Source: DATMER01 sp040349255
Lineage (GTDB): Bacteria; Acidobacteriota; Thermoanaerobaculia; Multivoradales; UBA5704
Length of the DNA stretch: 64,000 nt
Assembly: GCA_040349255.1 (NCBI GenBank)
Contig: JBEQUE010000231.1
Span: forward strand, 1 to 64,000
Direction: 5' to 3'
Under the pieces are notes generated by a model. It ran no database searches, was not told the DNA's origin, and saw only the letters and a list, made by a program, of their open reading frames with translations. Shown here one piece after another: positions 17,430-26,258 of the stretch (its first letter is position 1; every line of letters begins with the position of its first letter). The position numbers and the translations under genes are program-made.

Positions 17430-19570
17430 GAGTCCTTGCAGCCCTTGCGGTCCTTGCCGTCCTTTTCTCCTCGTGCGGGGGCCGCAGCACCGGCGAGCCC
17501 GGCCCCTACAAAAACGCCCCGATCATCCTGATCTCGGTCGACACCCTGCGCTCCGACCGCCTGCCGGCCTACGGCTACGACAAGGTGAAGACGCCGGCCT
17601 TCGACGCCTTCCGCAACGACGCGGTGCTGTTCGAGCGCGCCTACAGCCATGTGCCGCTGACCCTGCCGTCGCACGCCACGATCCTCTCCGGCCGGCTGCC
17701 GGGCGAGCACGGCGTGCGCGACAACAGCGGCTACGTGTTCTCGGCCGCGAAGACGCCCTACCTGCCGAAGCTGCTCCACGACGCCGGCTACAAGACCGGA
17801 GCCGCGGTGTCCACCTTCGTGCTGCGGGCCGAGACCGGCATGGCCGAAGGGTTCGACCGCTACGAGGCGAACATCGAGGTGCGGCCCACCGAGTCGCTCG
17901 GCAACAGCCAGCGTTCCGGCCGGGAGACCTCCCGCGTCGCGCTCGACTGGCTGAAGACCGTCTCGTCGGAGCCGTTCTTCCTCTTCCTCCACCTCTACGA
18001 GCCGCACACGCCGTACGCGCCGGAGCCGGCGTTCGCGAGCTACCCCGACCCCTACGACGGCGAGGTGGCCACGGCCGACGCGATCGTCGGCGACTTCCTG
18101 GCCGAGCTGAAGCGGACCGGGGTCTACGACCGGGCGGTGATCGTCCTGCTCTCGGACCACGGCGAAGGGCTGCGGGACCACGGCGAGCAGGAGCACGGCA
18201 TCTTCCTCTACCGCGAGGCGCTCCAGGTGCCGCTGATGGTCAAGCTCCCGAAGAGCGAGCGCGGCGGCTCGGCCGTGAAGGAGCCGGCGCAGCTCCTCGA
18301 CGTATTCCCGACGCTCCTCGGGCTCGCCGGCCTGCCGGCGCCCCAGGGGCTCCAGGGGCATTCGCTCTTCGGGCTCGCCGGGGTCTCCGGCGAGCGCACC
18401 GTCCTCGCCGAGACCTTCTATCCGCGGCTCCACCTGGGCTGGAGCGAGCTCCACTCGGCGATCCGCGGCGGCTCGCACTACATCGAGGCGCCCGAGCCGG
18501 AGCTCTACGACCTGGGCGCCGACCCGGCGGAGAAAACCAACGTCCTCGCCCGCGAGCGGCGGACCTACGCCGAGCTGCGCAAGGCGGTCGAAGCCGCGAA
18601 GGCGCCGCTCGCCGCGCCGTCGGCGGTGGACGAGGAGACCGCGGCCAAGCTCGCCTCGCTCGGCTACCTGGGCTCGTCGGTCAAGGCCGGCGACGGCCCG
18701 CTGCCCGATCCCAAGGCGAAGATCCACACCCTGGACGACTTCGGCCGCGCGCTCTCGCTCGCCGGGGCCCAGCGCTACGCCGAGGCCGTGCCGCTCTTCC
18801 AGCAGCTCGTGCGGGACAACCCCCTGATGCTCGACTCCTGGGAGAGCCTCGGCCAGGCGCTCCAGAAGCTCGGCCGCCACGACGAGGCGCTGGCCGCCTA
18901 CGAGGAGGCGATGAAGGTCTCGGGCGGCGCCGGGCACGTGGCGCTGTCGATGGCCGCGCTGCTGCTCGACATGGACCGGCTCGACGACGCCAGGAAGCAC
19001 GCCGAGATCGGCCTCCCGACCAGCCCGGCCGTGGCGCACAACCTGCTCGCCCAGGTCGCGCTCGCAAAGAAGGACCTGCCGGCGGCCGAGAAGGAGGCGC
19101 GCGCGGCGCTCGAAGCCCGCGGCTCGCGGCTCGGCCCGCTGGTGACGCTCGCCGGCGTGCTCGAAGCCCAGGGCAAGCTGGAGGAGGCGCTCAAGCTCAC
19201 CGACGACGCGCTGGCGGAGATGAAGCCGGGGCAGACGTTCACCGGCCTCTACCTCGTGCGCGGCGACCTCTTCGGCCGCCTGGACCGGGGCGCGGAGGCC
19301 GAGCAGGCCTTCCTGCGCGAGATCCACGACTTCCCGGCGGACACGGCGGCCTACACGCGGCTGGCCGCGCTCTACGCCGCGCTCGGCCGGCCGGCCGAGG
19401 CGGTGAACGCGCTGCGCACCCTGGTCGAGACCCAGAATTCGCCGGCCGCCTACATCGCGGCGGTCAAGACGCTGCGCATCCTCGGCGATCCGCAGGGCGC
19501 CGCCGCGCTCCTGCGGCACGCCATCGCCACGCATCCCGAAAGCAAGGAGCTGCGGGCGCTGGCCGGCTGA
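17426..19570 (+). CDS. sulfatase-superfamily/TPR lipoprotein (copy 3)
   Basis: A 714-residue third paralogue, starting at ATG 17426 in an ATGA overlap. The signal peptide ends VLFSSCGG, a probable lipobox. Hydrolase motifs are ILISVDTLRSDRL, PLTLPSHATILSG and LLSDHGEGLRDHGEQEHG. Its TPR half is more diverged than in copies 1 and 2 and lacks the shared ILREIGG tail, so it may be the oldest duplicate. The signal-peptide codons form a run of GTCCTTGC-like 9-mers (17432-17464) similar to the repeat at 21369-21440. Likely acts with copies 1 and 2 on related substrates; a substrate cannot be named from sequence. Confidence 0.86.
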   Translation: MRVLAALAVLAVLFSSCGGRSTGEPGPYKNAPIILISVDTLRSDRLPAYGYDKVKTPAFDAFRNDAVLFERAYSHVPLTLPSHATILSGRLPGEHGVRDNSGYVFSAAKTPYLPKLLHDAGYKTGAAVSTFVLRAETGMAEGFDRYEANIEVRPTESLGNSQRSGRETSRVALDWLKTVSSEPFFLFLHLYEPHTPYAPEPAFASYPDPYDGEVATADAIVGDFLAELKRTGVYDRAVIVLLSDHGEGLRDHGEQEHGIFLYREALQVPLMVKLPKSERGGSAVKEPAQLLDVFPTLLGLAGLPAPQGLQGHSLFGLAGVSGERTVLAETFYPRLHLGWSELHSAIRGGSHYIEAPEPELYDLGADPAEKTNVLARERRTYAELRKAVEAAKAPLAAPSAVDEETAAKLASLGYLGSSVKAGDGPLPDPKAKIHTLDDFGRALSLAGAQRYAEAVPLFQQLVRDNPLMLDSWESLGQALQKLGRHDEALAAYEEAMKVSGGAGHVALSMAALLLDMDRLDDARKHAEIGLPTSPAVAHNLLAQVALAKKDLPAAEKEARAALEARGSRLGPLVTLAGVLEAQGKLEEALKLTDDALAEMKPGQTFTGLYLVRGDLFGRLDRGAEAEQAFLREIHDFPADTAAYTRLAALYAALGRPAEAVNALRTLVETQNSPAAYIAAVKTLRILGDPQGAAALLRHAIATHPESKELRALAG

Positions 19571-19617
19571 GGCCGGACCTCCCCGCCTTTTTTCCGCACC
19601 CTTCAGGAGTCAGACCG

Positions 19618-21360
19618 ATGAAGACCCACAAGTCCGTCCTCCTCGTCGCCGTCCTCTGTGCCTGCTCGCCGGGCGATGCCCCGGCCGGCGCCGACTCGAC
19701 CCCGCCGGCCGCCACGGCGCCCGCCCCCCCGCCGGCCCAGGCGGCTCCACAGGCCCAGGCCCCCGCCCAGCCCGCCGCGCCCGAGATCTCCCCGGCCGGC
19801 AAGAAGTTCCAGGAGGCCGCGGGCCTGGTCAAGAAGGGCGACATGGCCGGCGCCATCGCGATCCTGGAAGGATTGCGCAAGGAGGGCGTGGCCGAGCCGC
19901 ACCACCTCTCGCTGCTCGGCGCTCTGTACATCGACCAGGGCCGGGTGGCGGAGGGCATGGCCATCCTGAAGCCCCTGGCGGCGCCGCCGGAGGCCGATCC
20001 GGCGGTGCTCTACAACGCGGGCCGGGCGGCGCTCATCATGCGCAACCTGCCGGAGGCTCAGGCCTACTTCGAGCGCTCGGTGGCCAAGGTGCCGATGTCG
20101 CCGGCCAGCCGCGAGCTGGGTCTGCTCCTCAGCCGGCAGGGCAAGGTGGTGGAGGCCTACCGCTACCTCCGGCCGTGGTCGCTCAGCGATCCGAACGACC
20201 TGGAGGTGCGGCTGATCGCGGCCACGCTGGCGCTGCGGCTGGAGCGTCCGGCCGAGGCGGACGAGATCCTCGCCGGCCTGCCCGAGAAGGAGCCGGCGAT
20301 CCAGCTCCTGCGCGCCCAGGCGCGCATCCAGCGCGGCGACGGCAAGGGCGCGCTGGCCATCCTCCAGCCGATCGAGAAGGACCACCCGGAGGGCCTCGAT
20401 CCGGAAGTGCGGCGCACCGTGGCCGAGGCGCACCTCGCGGCGAACGACCCGGGGGCGGCGCTCAAGGTCCTCGACGGCCACACGGACGGCCGTCCCAGCC
20501 TCCTCCTCCTGCAGGCCCGGGCGCAGCGCCTGTCGGGCAATTCGCAGGCCGCGACGGCGACCCTGAAGCCGCTCGTCGCTCAGCTCCCGGACGACCCGAA
20601 GCTGATCGGCGATCCGCGGCCGGCGGCGGGCGTGGCGGTCGAGTACGGCCGGCTGCTGCTGGCGGCCAAGGACGTGCAGGGCGCGGTGCCGATGCTGGAG
20701 AAAGCCACCCGGCTCTACCCGTCGAGCCGCGAGGCGTGGGAGGTCTACGCCGAGGCGCTGACGGCGGCGAACCGGGCGCAGGACGCGGCGACCGCGCGCC
20801 AGAAGGCCAAGGAGATCGCGGACGCCGCCGCGGCGCGCCCGGCCACGGCTCCGGCCGCTGCCGCCCAGGCCGCGTCGGCGCCCCAGGCTCCGGCGCTCAG
20901 CCCGAATCTCTCCGAGGCCCTGCGCCAGATGGCCGCCGGCCAGAACGACAAGGCCCTGGAGGCGGTGCGCAAGGAGGTGGCCGCGGCGCCCGCGAACGCC
21001 CGGGCGCGGGCCCTGGAGGTGCAGCTCCTGCTCCGCATGCAGCGTTTCCCGGACGCCCTGAAGGCGGCCGACGCCGCGATCGCGGCCGATCCGAAGAACC
21101 CGGACTTCGTCTACCTGCGCGGCGCCTCCCAGATCGCGCTCCAGCACCTGCCGGACGCGGAGAAGGACCTGCGGCGCACGCTGGAGATGGCGCCGCAGCA
21201 CATCGGAGCCATGAACGACCTCGCCGTCGTGATGATGCTCCAGAAGAAGCCTTCGGAGGCCCAGAAGCTCCTCGAGAAGGTGCTGGCCCTGAACCCGAAC
21301 GACGCCACGGCCAAGGCCAGCCTGGAGAACCTCAAGAAGATGGTGGCGGGGAAGGGGTAG
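19618..21360 (+). CDS. TPR-repeat lipoprotein with Pro/Ala-rich linker
   Basis: A 580-residue protein with a short lipoprotein-like signal (MKTHKSVLLVAVLCACS) and a Pro/Ala-rich spacer of about 40 residues. It is followed by at least ten TPR-like units (AILEGLRKEGVAEPHHLSLL, AAGVAVEYGRLLLAAKDVQG, ALKAADAAIAADPKNP, AQKLLEKVLALNPND). A second Ala/Pro linker near residue 410 splits the TPRs into two blocks. CAGGAG precedes the ATG. It lies 47 bases after sulfatase copy 3 in the same direction and probably belongs to the same transcript. A scaffolding role for envelope complexes is likely but undefined. It has no enzymatic motif. Confidence 0.8.
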   Translation: MKTHKSVLLVAVLCACSPGDAPAGADSTPPAATAPAPPPAQAAPQAQAPAQPAAPEISPAGKKFQEAAGLVKKGDMAGAIAILEGLRKEGVAEPHHLSLLGALYIDQGRVAEGMAILKPLAAPPEADPAVLYNAGRAALIMRNLPEAQAYFERSVAKVPMSPASRELGLLLSRQGKVVEAYRYLRPWSLSDPNDLEVRLIAATLALRLERPAEADEILAGLPEKEPAIQLLRAQARIQRGDGKGALAILQPIEKDHPEGLDPEVRRTVAEAHLAANDPGAALKVLDGHTDGRPSLLLLQARAQRLSGNSQAATATLKPLVAQLPDDPKLIGDPRPAAGVAVEYGRLLLAAKDVQGAVPMLEKATRLYPSSREAWEVYAEALTAANRAQDAATARQKAKEIADAAAARPATAPAAAAQAASAPQAPALSPNLSEALRQMAAGQNDKALEAVRKEVAAAPANARARALEVQLLLRMQRFPDALKAADAAIAADPKNPDFVYLRGASQIALQHLPDAEKDLRRTLEMAPQHIGAMNDLAVVMMLQKKPSEAQKLLEKVLALNPNDATAKASLENLKKMVAGKG

Positions 21361-21368
21361 GAAAGGAC

Positions 21369-21440
21369 AAAGGGACTGCAGGGACTGCAAGGACCAAAGA
21401 CCTCTCGTCCCTGCAGTCCTTGCAGTCCTTGCAGTCCTTT
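21369..21440. repeat. inverted array of 9-bp GGACTGCAA-type repeats
   Basis: Left arm 21369-21394 holds about three units of a GGACTGCAA/GGACTGCAG-type 9-mer. The right arm 21407-21440 holds about four units of the complement (TTGCAGTCC-type). The arms can pair into a long hairpin with a 12-base loop, followed by TTTATG. It sits directly after the stop of the TPR lipoprotein gene and could act as a terminator or mRNA stabiliser. The tandem-unit build is unlike a normal terminator. A similar 9-mer run encodes the signal peptide at 17432-17464. Confidence 0.7.
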
Positions 21441-21454
21441 ATGTCCCTCAAGCC

Positions 21455-23137
21455 ATGCTCGCGCTGACCCTGCTCCTGTTGACAGCGCTCCCCGCGGCAA
21501 CGCCGGAGCAGCTGGAGGTCCGGCTGGCTGCGGATGTGGCATCGCTGCCGGCCGCCACCGCCGAGCTGGGGCGGGCGCTGGAGGGATCGTCGCGCAGCAA
21601 GGCCGCCGACTACCTGGCCGCGCTGGCCCGCGCGCGCTGCCGGCGGCTGGCCCGGCAGGGGAGCTGGATCCCGGAGGACCTCCAGGCGCTGCTCACGATC
21701 CAGCTCGCCGATCCGCAGCGCTTCGCGGGCGAGCCGGCGTTCCGGTCGCGGGTCCTGGAAATCCTGCCGCACGCGCTCGACCCGTCCACGCCGCCGCGGC
21801 TGCGGGACGATCTGCTCTTCGAGCTGGACCAGGTGCGCGGCATCGACTTCGCCGCTTCCGAGGCGATCGAGGCGGGCTGGGGAGCGGTCCCGCGACGGGC
21901 GCTGGAGCGGCGGGTCGAGTTCCCGACGGCCGTCGCCGAGCGCTTGCGTTTCATCGACGAGGCCGAGAACCCGCTCGCCGCCTCGGTCTACTCGCTGCCG
22001 TCCTTCTTCTTCGGGGCGGACGAGGCCGCGGCCTTCCTCGCGGGAGTCCGCAGGGCCGCGCCGGACCGGACCCTGATCGTGCTCGCCGACCTGCCGCTGC
22101 GCCGGAAGCTGGAGGAGCGGGCCGACCTGAAGCTCCGGCTTCTGGAGACCTACGGCCGGCCCTATTCACCCTGGCCGCGCGATCCGTTCAGCCTGGTGCG
22201 GACGCCATCCGGCGCCGTTCGGGTCCTGGTCCGCCCGAACCTCCAGCCGGGCCGGGAGGAGGACGCGAGCCTCGGCCCCGAGCTGATCCAGAACCTGCCG
22301 GACGACCTGGACCGCGCCTGGGGCCGGGCGGCCTGGACCGTGGCGCCGGTGCCGTTCCACAACGGCCAGGTCCTGACCACCCGCGACGCCGCCTGGATCA
22401 CGCTCCACACGCTGGAGCCGCGCATCCTGTCGCTCCTGAAGCTGCCGCGGGTGCCGGTCGGGACCTTCACGACCGCCGCCGGGGTCGGCCGCTACACAGC
22501 CGCCGCCAGGAAGGCCGCCGCGGAGCTGGAAACCCTCTACGGCCGGCCGGTGCGCTTCGTCCATCCGCTGACCGACGATCCCGCCCTGATGCGCCGGCTC
22601 GGCGGCGGGGCCGGCTACGACCTCGACTCGATCGTCACCCTCCTGCCCGGCTCGAAGGCGCTGGTCGCCGATGTGACCGCCGGCCTCGAGCTGCTCGGCA
22701 GGCTCACGCCGGAGGACTGGAAGGCGTTCCAGGACGGCTACGGCCTGGAGCCCGAAGGCGAGGCCCTGGCTCGATCCCTGGCCGCTGCGCAGTCCGCCGG
22801 TCTCGACGACTTCCTGGACCTGACCGCCGAGCACCTGACAAAGCAGGGGATGGAGGTGCGCCGCCTGCCGCTCGTCGCCGTCCCGGTCTCCCTGCTCCGG
22901 AACCGCGAGGGCCTGGAGCACCGGGAGTTCCTCATCACCTGGAACAACGTCGTGGCGGAGATCCGGGACGGCCACCTCCGGGCCGAAGGCTTCTCCTCGC
23001 TGATCCCCGCCGGCGACCGGCTTGCCGAGGAGACCTTCAAGGCCGCCGGCGCCCGCCTCGACCTCCTGCCGCCGCTGGTCCGCAGCGTCATCCTGAACGG
23101 CGGCTACCGCTGCGCGTCCAACCACGTGCGCGGTTGA
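21455..23137 (+). CDS. exported pentein-fold (arginine-deiminase-like) protein, divergent
   Basis: A 560-residue protein with a signal peptide (MLALTLLLLTALPAA). The second half shows guanidino-modifying-enzyme signatures: PWPRDPF (D243), which matches the FTRDPF motif of arginine deiminases; GYDLDSIVTLL (D389, D391), where that family has H-L-D; and a C-terminal GGYRCASNH with Cys553 in the place of the nucleophile. The usual catalytic His is apparently Asp. The N-terminal 170 residues are helical and unrecognised. It may be a deiminase or hydrolase with an altered active site, or a binding protein. No ribosome-binding site is evident, and the repeat hairpin lies just upstream. Assignment to the superfamily is by motif only. 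Confidence 0.6.
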   Translation: MLALTLLLLTALPAATPEQLEVRLAADVASLPAATAELGRALEGSSRSKAADYLAALARARCRRLARQGSWIPEDLQALLTIQLADPQRFAGEPAFRSRVLEILPHALDPSTPPRLRDDLLFELDQVRGIDFAASEAIEAGWGAVPRRALERRVEFPTAVAERLRFIDEAENPLAASVYSLPSFFFGADEAAAFLAGVRRAAPDRTLIVLADLPLRRKLEERADLKLRLLETYGRPYSPWPRDPFSLVRTPSGAVRVLVRPNLQPGREEDASLGPELIQNLPDDLDRAWGRAAWTVAPVPFHNGQVLTTRDAAWITLHTLEPRILSLLKLPRVPVGTFTTAAGVGRYTAAARKAAAELETLYGRPVRFVHPLTDDPALMRRLGGGAGYDLDSIVTLLPGSKALVADVTAGLELLGRLTPEDWKAFQDGYGLEPEGEALARSLAAAQSAGLDDFLDLTAEHLTKQGMEVRRLPLVAVPVSLLRNREGLEHREFLITWNNVVAEIRDGHLRAEGFSSLIPAGDRLAEETFKAAGARLDLLPPLVRSVILNGGYRCASNHVRG

Positions 23138-23144
23138 CCCCCGG

Positions 23145-23903
23145 TTGCTCGTGCCCCACAATCGGAACGTGCCTCGCCGGCATTCGCAGACTTGCTCGAT
23201 CTGTGGGAAGACGGGCTCCGGGATGGAGATCGTCCCGGCAGATCTGGTGCGCCCGGCCCTCTGGGAGATGATCCGCAAGGACCATCCGGACCTCGGCCCC
23301 GGGGACCGGATCTGCCAGGCCGACCTCAACCGCTACCGTTCGCGCTACGTCGAGGAGCTGTTGTCGCAGGAGCGCGGCGGCCTCTCCGAGCTGGAGCGGG
23401 AGGTCGTCCAGGTCGTGCGCGACCAGGCGCTCCTGGCCTCGAACACCAACGCCGAGTTCGAGAGCGGCCTGACCCTCGGCGAGCGTCTCGCCGACCGGGT
23501 TGCCCACTTCGGCGGGAGCTGGGCCTTCATCCTCACCTTCGGCCTGATTCTCGTGGTCTGGATCGCCGCCAACACCGTGCTGGCGTTCGGCCGGCCGTTC
23601 GACCCCTACCCGTTCATCCTGCTCAACCTGATCCTCTCCTGCGTCGCGGCGCTCCAGGCGCCGGTCATCATGATGAGCCAGAACCGGCAGGAGGCGAAGG
23701 ACCGGCTGCGGGCCGAGAACGACTACCAGATCAACCTCAAGGCGGAGCTGGAGGTCCGCCTGCTCACCGAGCGCATCGACCACCTGATCAAGCACCAGTG
23801 GATGCGCCTGCTGGAGATCCAGGAGATCCAGGTGGAGCTCATGGAGGAGCTGGGCCGGCGCCGCAAACAGGCGGAGGAGTCCGGGGAGCCCGGCACGCGT
23901 TGA
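23145..23903 (+). CDS. DUF1003 membrane protein
   Basis: About 250 residues. The start is uncertain between TTG 23145 and GTG 23169; neither has a convincing ribosome-binding site. The N-terminus has a Cys pair (QTCSICGKTG). Residues 120-185 contain two membrane spans (WAFILTFGLILVVWIAANTVLAF and YPFILLNLILSCVAALQAPVIMMSQNRQ), the DUF1003 hallmark ending in the conserved MMSQNRQ. The C-terminus is a charged helix or coiled coil (HLIKHQWMRLLEIQEIQVELMEEL). DUF1003 proteins are inner-membrane proteins of unknown function. The stop codon overlaps the -35 box of the tRNA promoter. Confidence 0.85.
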   Translation: MLVPHNRNVPRRHSQTCSICGKTGSGMEIVPADLVRPALWEMIRKDHPDLGPGDRICQADLNRYRSRYVEELLSQERGGLSELEREVVQVVRDQALLASNTNAEFESGLTLGERLADRVAHFGGSWAFILTFGLILVVWIAANTVLAFGRPFDPYPFILLNLILSCVAALQAPVIMMSQNRQEAKDRLRAENDYQINLKAELEVRLLTERIDHLIKHQWMRLLEIQEIQVELMEELGRRRKQAEESGEPGTR

Positions 23904-23929
23904 CACCCATCCCGCCGTTTTGCTACCCT
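23900..23929 (+). promoter_or_regulatory. promoter for the tRNA-Val pair
   Basis: Consensus TTGACA at 23900-23905, 18-bp spacer, TACCCT at 23924-23929, about 67 bases before the first tRNA. The same hexamers and spacing occur on the minus strand at 1996-1967. The -35 box overlaps the TGA stop of the DUF1003 gene. Confidence 0.55.
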
Positions 23930-23995
23930 ACGCTTCCCTCGGCGGAACCGGCCGGTCGGACGGCTGTTTCCCCAGGGGACGAAGAAGGAATACGA

Positions 23996-24072
23996 AGGCC
24001 CGTAGCTCAGTTGGTTAGAGCGCTACGTTGACATCGTAGAGGTCAGCGGTTCGAGTCCGCTCGGGCCTACCA
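23996..24072 (+). tRNA. tRNA-Val (anticodon GAC)
   Basis: Acceptor arms AGGCCCG and CGGGCCT pair fully and the 3' ACCA is encoded. The D arm is GCTCAGTTGGTTAGAGC, the anticodon arm CTACG-TTGACAT-CGTAG with anticodon GAC, and the T arm AGCGG-TTCGAGT-CCGCT. It reads GTC and GTT valine codons. Confidence 0.93.
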
Positions 24073-24113
24073 GATCGCAAGATCGACGATTTATCGAATT
24101 GACACCGGTGCTC

Positions 24114-24190
24114 AGGCGCTTAGCTCAGCTGGTTAGAGCGCTACCTTCACACGGTAGAGGTCGGCGGTTCGAGTCCGCCAGCGCCTACCA
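24114..24190 (+). tRNA. tRNA-Val (anticodon CAC)
   Basis: Acceptor arms AGGCGCT and AGCGCCT pair fully, with encoded ACCA. The anticodon arm is CTACC-TTCACAC-GGTAG with anticodon CAC, and the T arm GGCGG-TTCGAGT-CCGCC. It reads GTG. It lies 41 bases after the first tRNA and is probably processed from the same transcript; the two share D and variable arms, suggesting duplication. A weak 6-bp hairpin (24209-24229) follows. Confidence 0.93.
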
Positions 24191-24279
24191 TTCCTCCCCC
24201 CGCACATGACGCCCTGGCCGGTGGGGCGTTTGCTCCGGATCAGCCCAGCCAGGGTCAATTTCTCATTATTGTAGATACT

Positions 24280-26226
24280 ATGCAGACGAGTGCTCCGATG
24301 ACTGAGGCCGTCCAGCTCACCCTTCCCGATGGCTCCGTCCGCGAGGTGCCGTCCGGGACCACGCCGCTTGAGGTCGCCGCCTCGATCGGCCCCCGTCTGG
24401 CCAAGGACGCCGTCGGCGCCGAGCTCGACGGGAAGAAGGTGGACCTGCGCCTGCCCCTCTCCCGGAGCGGCGCGTTCCGGATCTTCACCGTCAAGAGCCC
24501 CGAAGCCGGCGAGTTCGTCCGCCACAGCGCCGAGCACGTGCTCGCCGACGCCGTGAAGCGCCTCTGGCCCGAGGTCGAGATCGACGCCGGCCGCCAGGAC
24601 CACTCCGAGAAGTTCCAGTACGACTTCCGCTTCTCCCGCGCGTTCACTCCGGAGGACCTGGAGAAGATCGAGGGGAAGATGCGCGAGATCCTCTCCGAAG
24701 GGAGCGGCTTCGAGCGCACCGAGGTCTCCCGCGAGGAGGCCGAGCGGACCTTCCGCGAGATGGGCGAGACCTTGAAGGTCGAGCGTCTCAAGGACATCCC
24801 CGACGGCGAGGCGATCACCCTCTACCGCCACGGGCGGTTCGTCGACCTGTGCCGCGGTCCGCACGCGCAGTCGACGAAGCAGATCGGCGCGGTCAGGCTG
24901 CTCGAGTCCTCGGGCGTGTTCTGGAAGGGCGACGAGGCCAACGAGAAGCTGCAGCGCATCTACGGCACCGCCTTCGTCACCGAGAAGGAGATGGAGGAGT
25001 ACCTGGCGCGCCAGGAGCAGGCGCGGGCGCGCGACCACCGCCGCCTCGGCCAGGAGCTCGACCTGTTCAGCTTCAGCCCGCTCGCGCCGGCGAGCCCGTT
25101 CCTGCATCCGCGCGGCGCGGCGGTCTACAATGGGCTCATCGACTACGTCCGCGAGCTCTACAAGCGCTACGGCTACAGCGAGGTCATCACCCCGCAGATC
25201 CTCGACGTGGAGCTGTGGAAGACCTCCGGCCACTGGGCGAACTACAAGGACGCCATGTTCTTCGTGGACGTGGACGAGCGCCAGTTCGCGGCCAAGCCGA
25301 TGAACTGCCCGACCCACTGCCTGATCTTCGCCACCCGGCTGCGCTCCTACCGCGACCTGCCGATCCGCTACGCGGACTTCGGCCGGCTGCACCGCTACGA
25401 GCGCAGCGGCGTGACCAACGGCCTGCTCCGGGTGCGCTCGTTCTCGCAGGACGACGCCCACATCTTCTGCACCGAGGAGCAGATCGAGGGCGAGGTCCTG
25501 GCGGTCGCCGAGATGATCCTGGAGATCTACCGCACGTTCGGCTTCGAGCGCGTGGACGTCGAGGTCTCGACCCGGCCCGAGAAGCGTCTCGGGACCGACG
25601 AGACCTGGGACCGCGCCGAGGGGGCGCTCAAGTCGGCGCTCGAAAAGCGCGGGATCGAGTACCGGGTCAATCCCGGCGACGGCGCGTTCTACGGCCCGAA
25701 GATCGACTTCCACGTCTTCGACGCGCTCGGCCGGAGCTGGCAGCTCGGCACCGTGCAGCTCGACTACCAGCTCCCGGAGCGCTTCGGCCTGACCTACGTC
25801 GGGGCCGACGGCTCGGAGCACATGCCGGTGATGATCCACCGCGCCATGCTGGGATCGCTGGAGCGCTTCATGGCGGTCCTCATCGAGCAGACCGCGGGCG
25901 CGTTCCCGCTCTGGCTGGCGCCGGTGCAGGCCGTGGTGCTGCCGGTGTCGGAGAAGTTCGGCGAGTACGCGGAGCAGGTGCGGGCGCGGCTCGCCGCGGG
26001 CGGCGTGCGCGTGGAGCTCGACTCCCGCAACGAGAAGCTCGGGTACAAGATCCGCGAGGCCCAGCTCCAGAAGGTCCCCTACATGCTGGTGGTCGGGGCG
26101 CGCGAGCAGGAGGAGGGCACCGTGTCGGTGCGCCGCCGCGCGGGGGAGGACCTCGGAGCCATGCCGGTGGAGGCGTTCCTGGACAGGACCGTCTCCCTGA
26201 CGGCGTCTCGCAGCACTGAGGTTTAA
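24280..26226 (+). CDS. thrS: threonyl-tRNA synthetase
   Basis: A 648-residue cytoplasmic class II synthetase that charges tRNA-Thr. Domains in order: TGS (LTLPDGSVREVPSGTTPLEVA, residues 12-70); editing domain with the HxxxH site (HSAEHVLADAVKRLWP) and CRGPH; catalytic domain with motif 1 region (GYSEVITPQI), the zinc and substrate region (AKPMNCPTHCLIF), motif 2 (FGRLHRYERSG) and motif 3 (GSLERFMAVLIEQ); and a C-terminal anticodon-binding domain. Full length. The start is ATG 24280 or the in-frame ATG 24298, nearer the TGS domain; neither has a strong ribosome-binding site. No T-box leader was found. It is followed by infC, the classical thrS-infC-rpmI-rplT-pheST order. Confidence 0.97.
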   Translation: MQTSAPMTEAVQLTLPDGSVREVPSGTTPLEVAASIGPRLAKDAVGAELDGKKVDLRLPLSRSGAFRIFTVKSPEAGEFVRHSAEHVLADAVKRLWPEVEIDAGRQDHSEKFQYDFRFSRAFTPEDLEKIEGKMREILSEGSGFERTEVSREEAERTFREMGETLKVERLKDIPDGEAITLYRHGRFVDLCRGPHAQSTKQIGAVRLLESSGVFWKGDEANEKLQRIYGTAFVTEKEMEEYLARQEQARARDHRRLGQELDLFSFSPLAPASPFLHPRGAAVYNGLIDYVRELYKRYGYSEVITPQILDVELWKTSGHWANYKDAMFFVDVDERQFAAKPMNCPTHCLIFATRLRSYRDLPIRYADFGRLHRYERSGVTNGLLRVRSFSQDDAHIFCTEEQIEGEVLAVAEMILEIYRTFGFERVDVEVSTRPEKRLGTDETWDRAEGALKSALEKRGIEYRVNPGDGAFYGPKIDFHVFDALGRSWQLGTVQLDYQLPERFGLTYVGADGSEHMPVMIHRAMLGSLERFMAVLIEQTAGAFPLWLAPVQAVVLPVSEKFGEYAEQVRARLAAGGVRVELDSRNEKLGYKIREAQLQKVPYMLVVGAREQEEGTVSVRRRAGEDLGAMPVEAFLDRTVSLTASRSTEV

Positions 26227-26258
26227 AGGAGAAGGAGACAGGATTTGAATCAAACCAT

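Noticed and set aside
24191..24279. T-box or other tRNA-sensing leader before thrS
   Set aside because: The gap is only 89 bases and has no specifier stem or T-box sequence; only a weak 6-bp hairpin is present.
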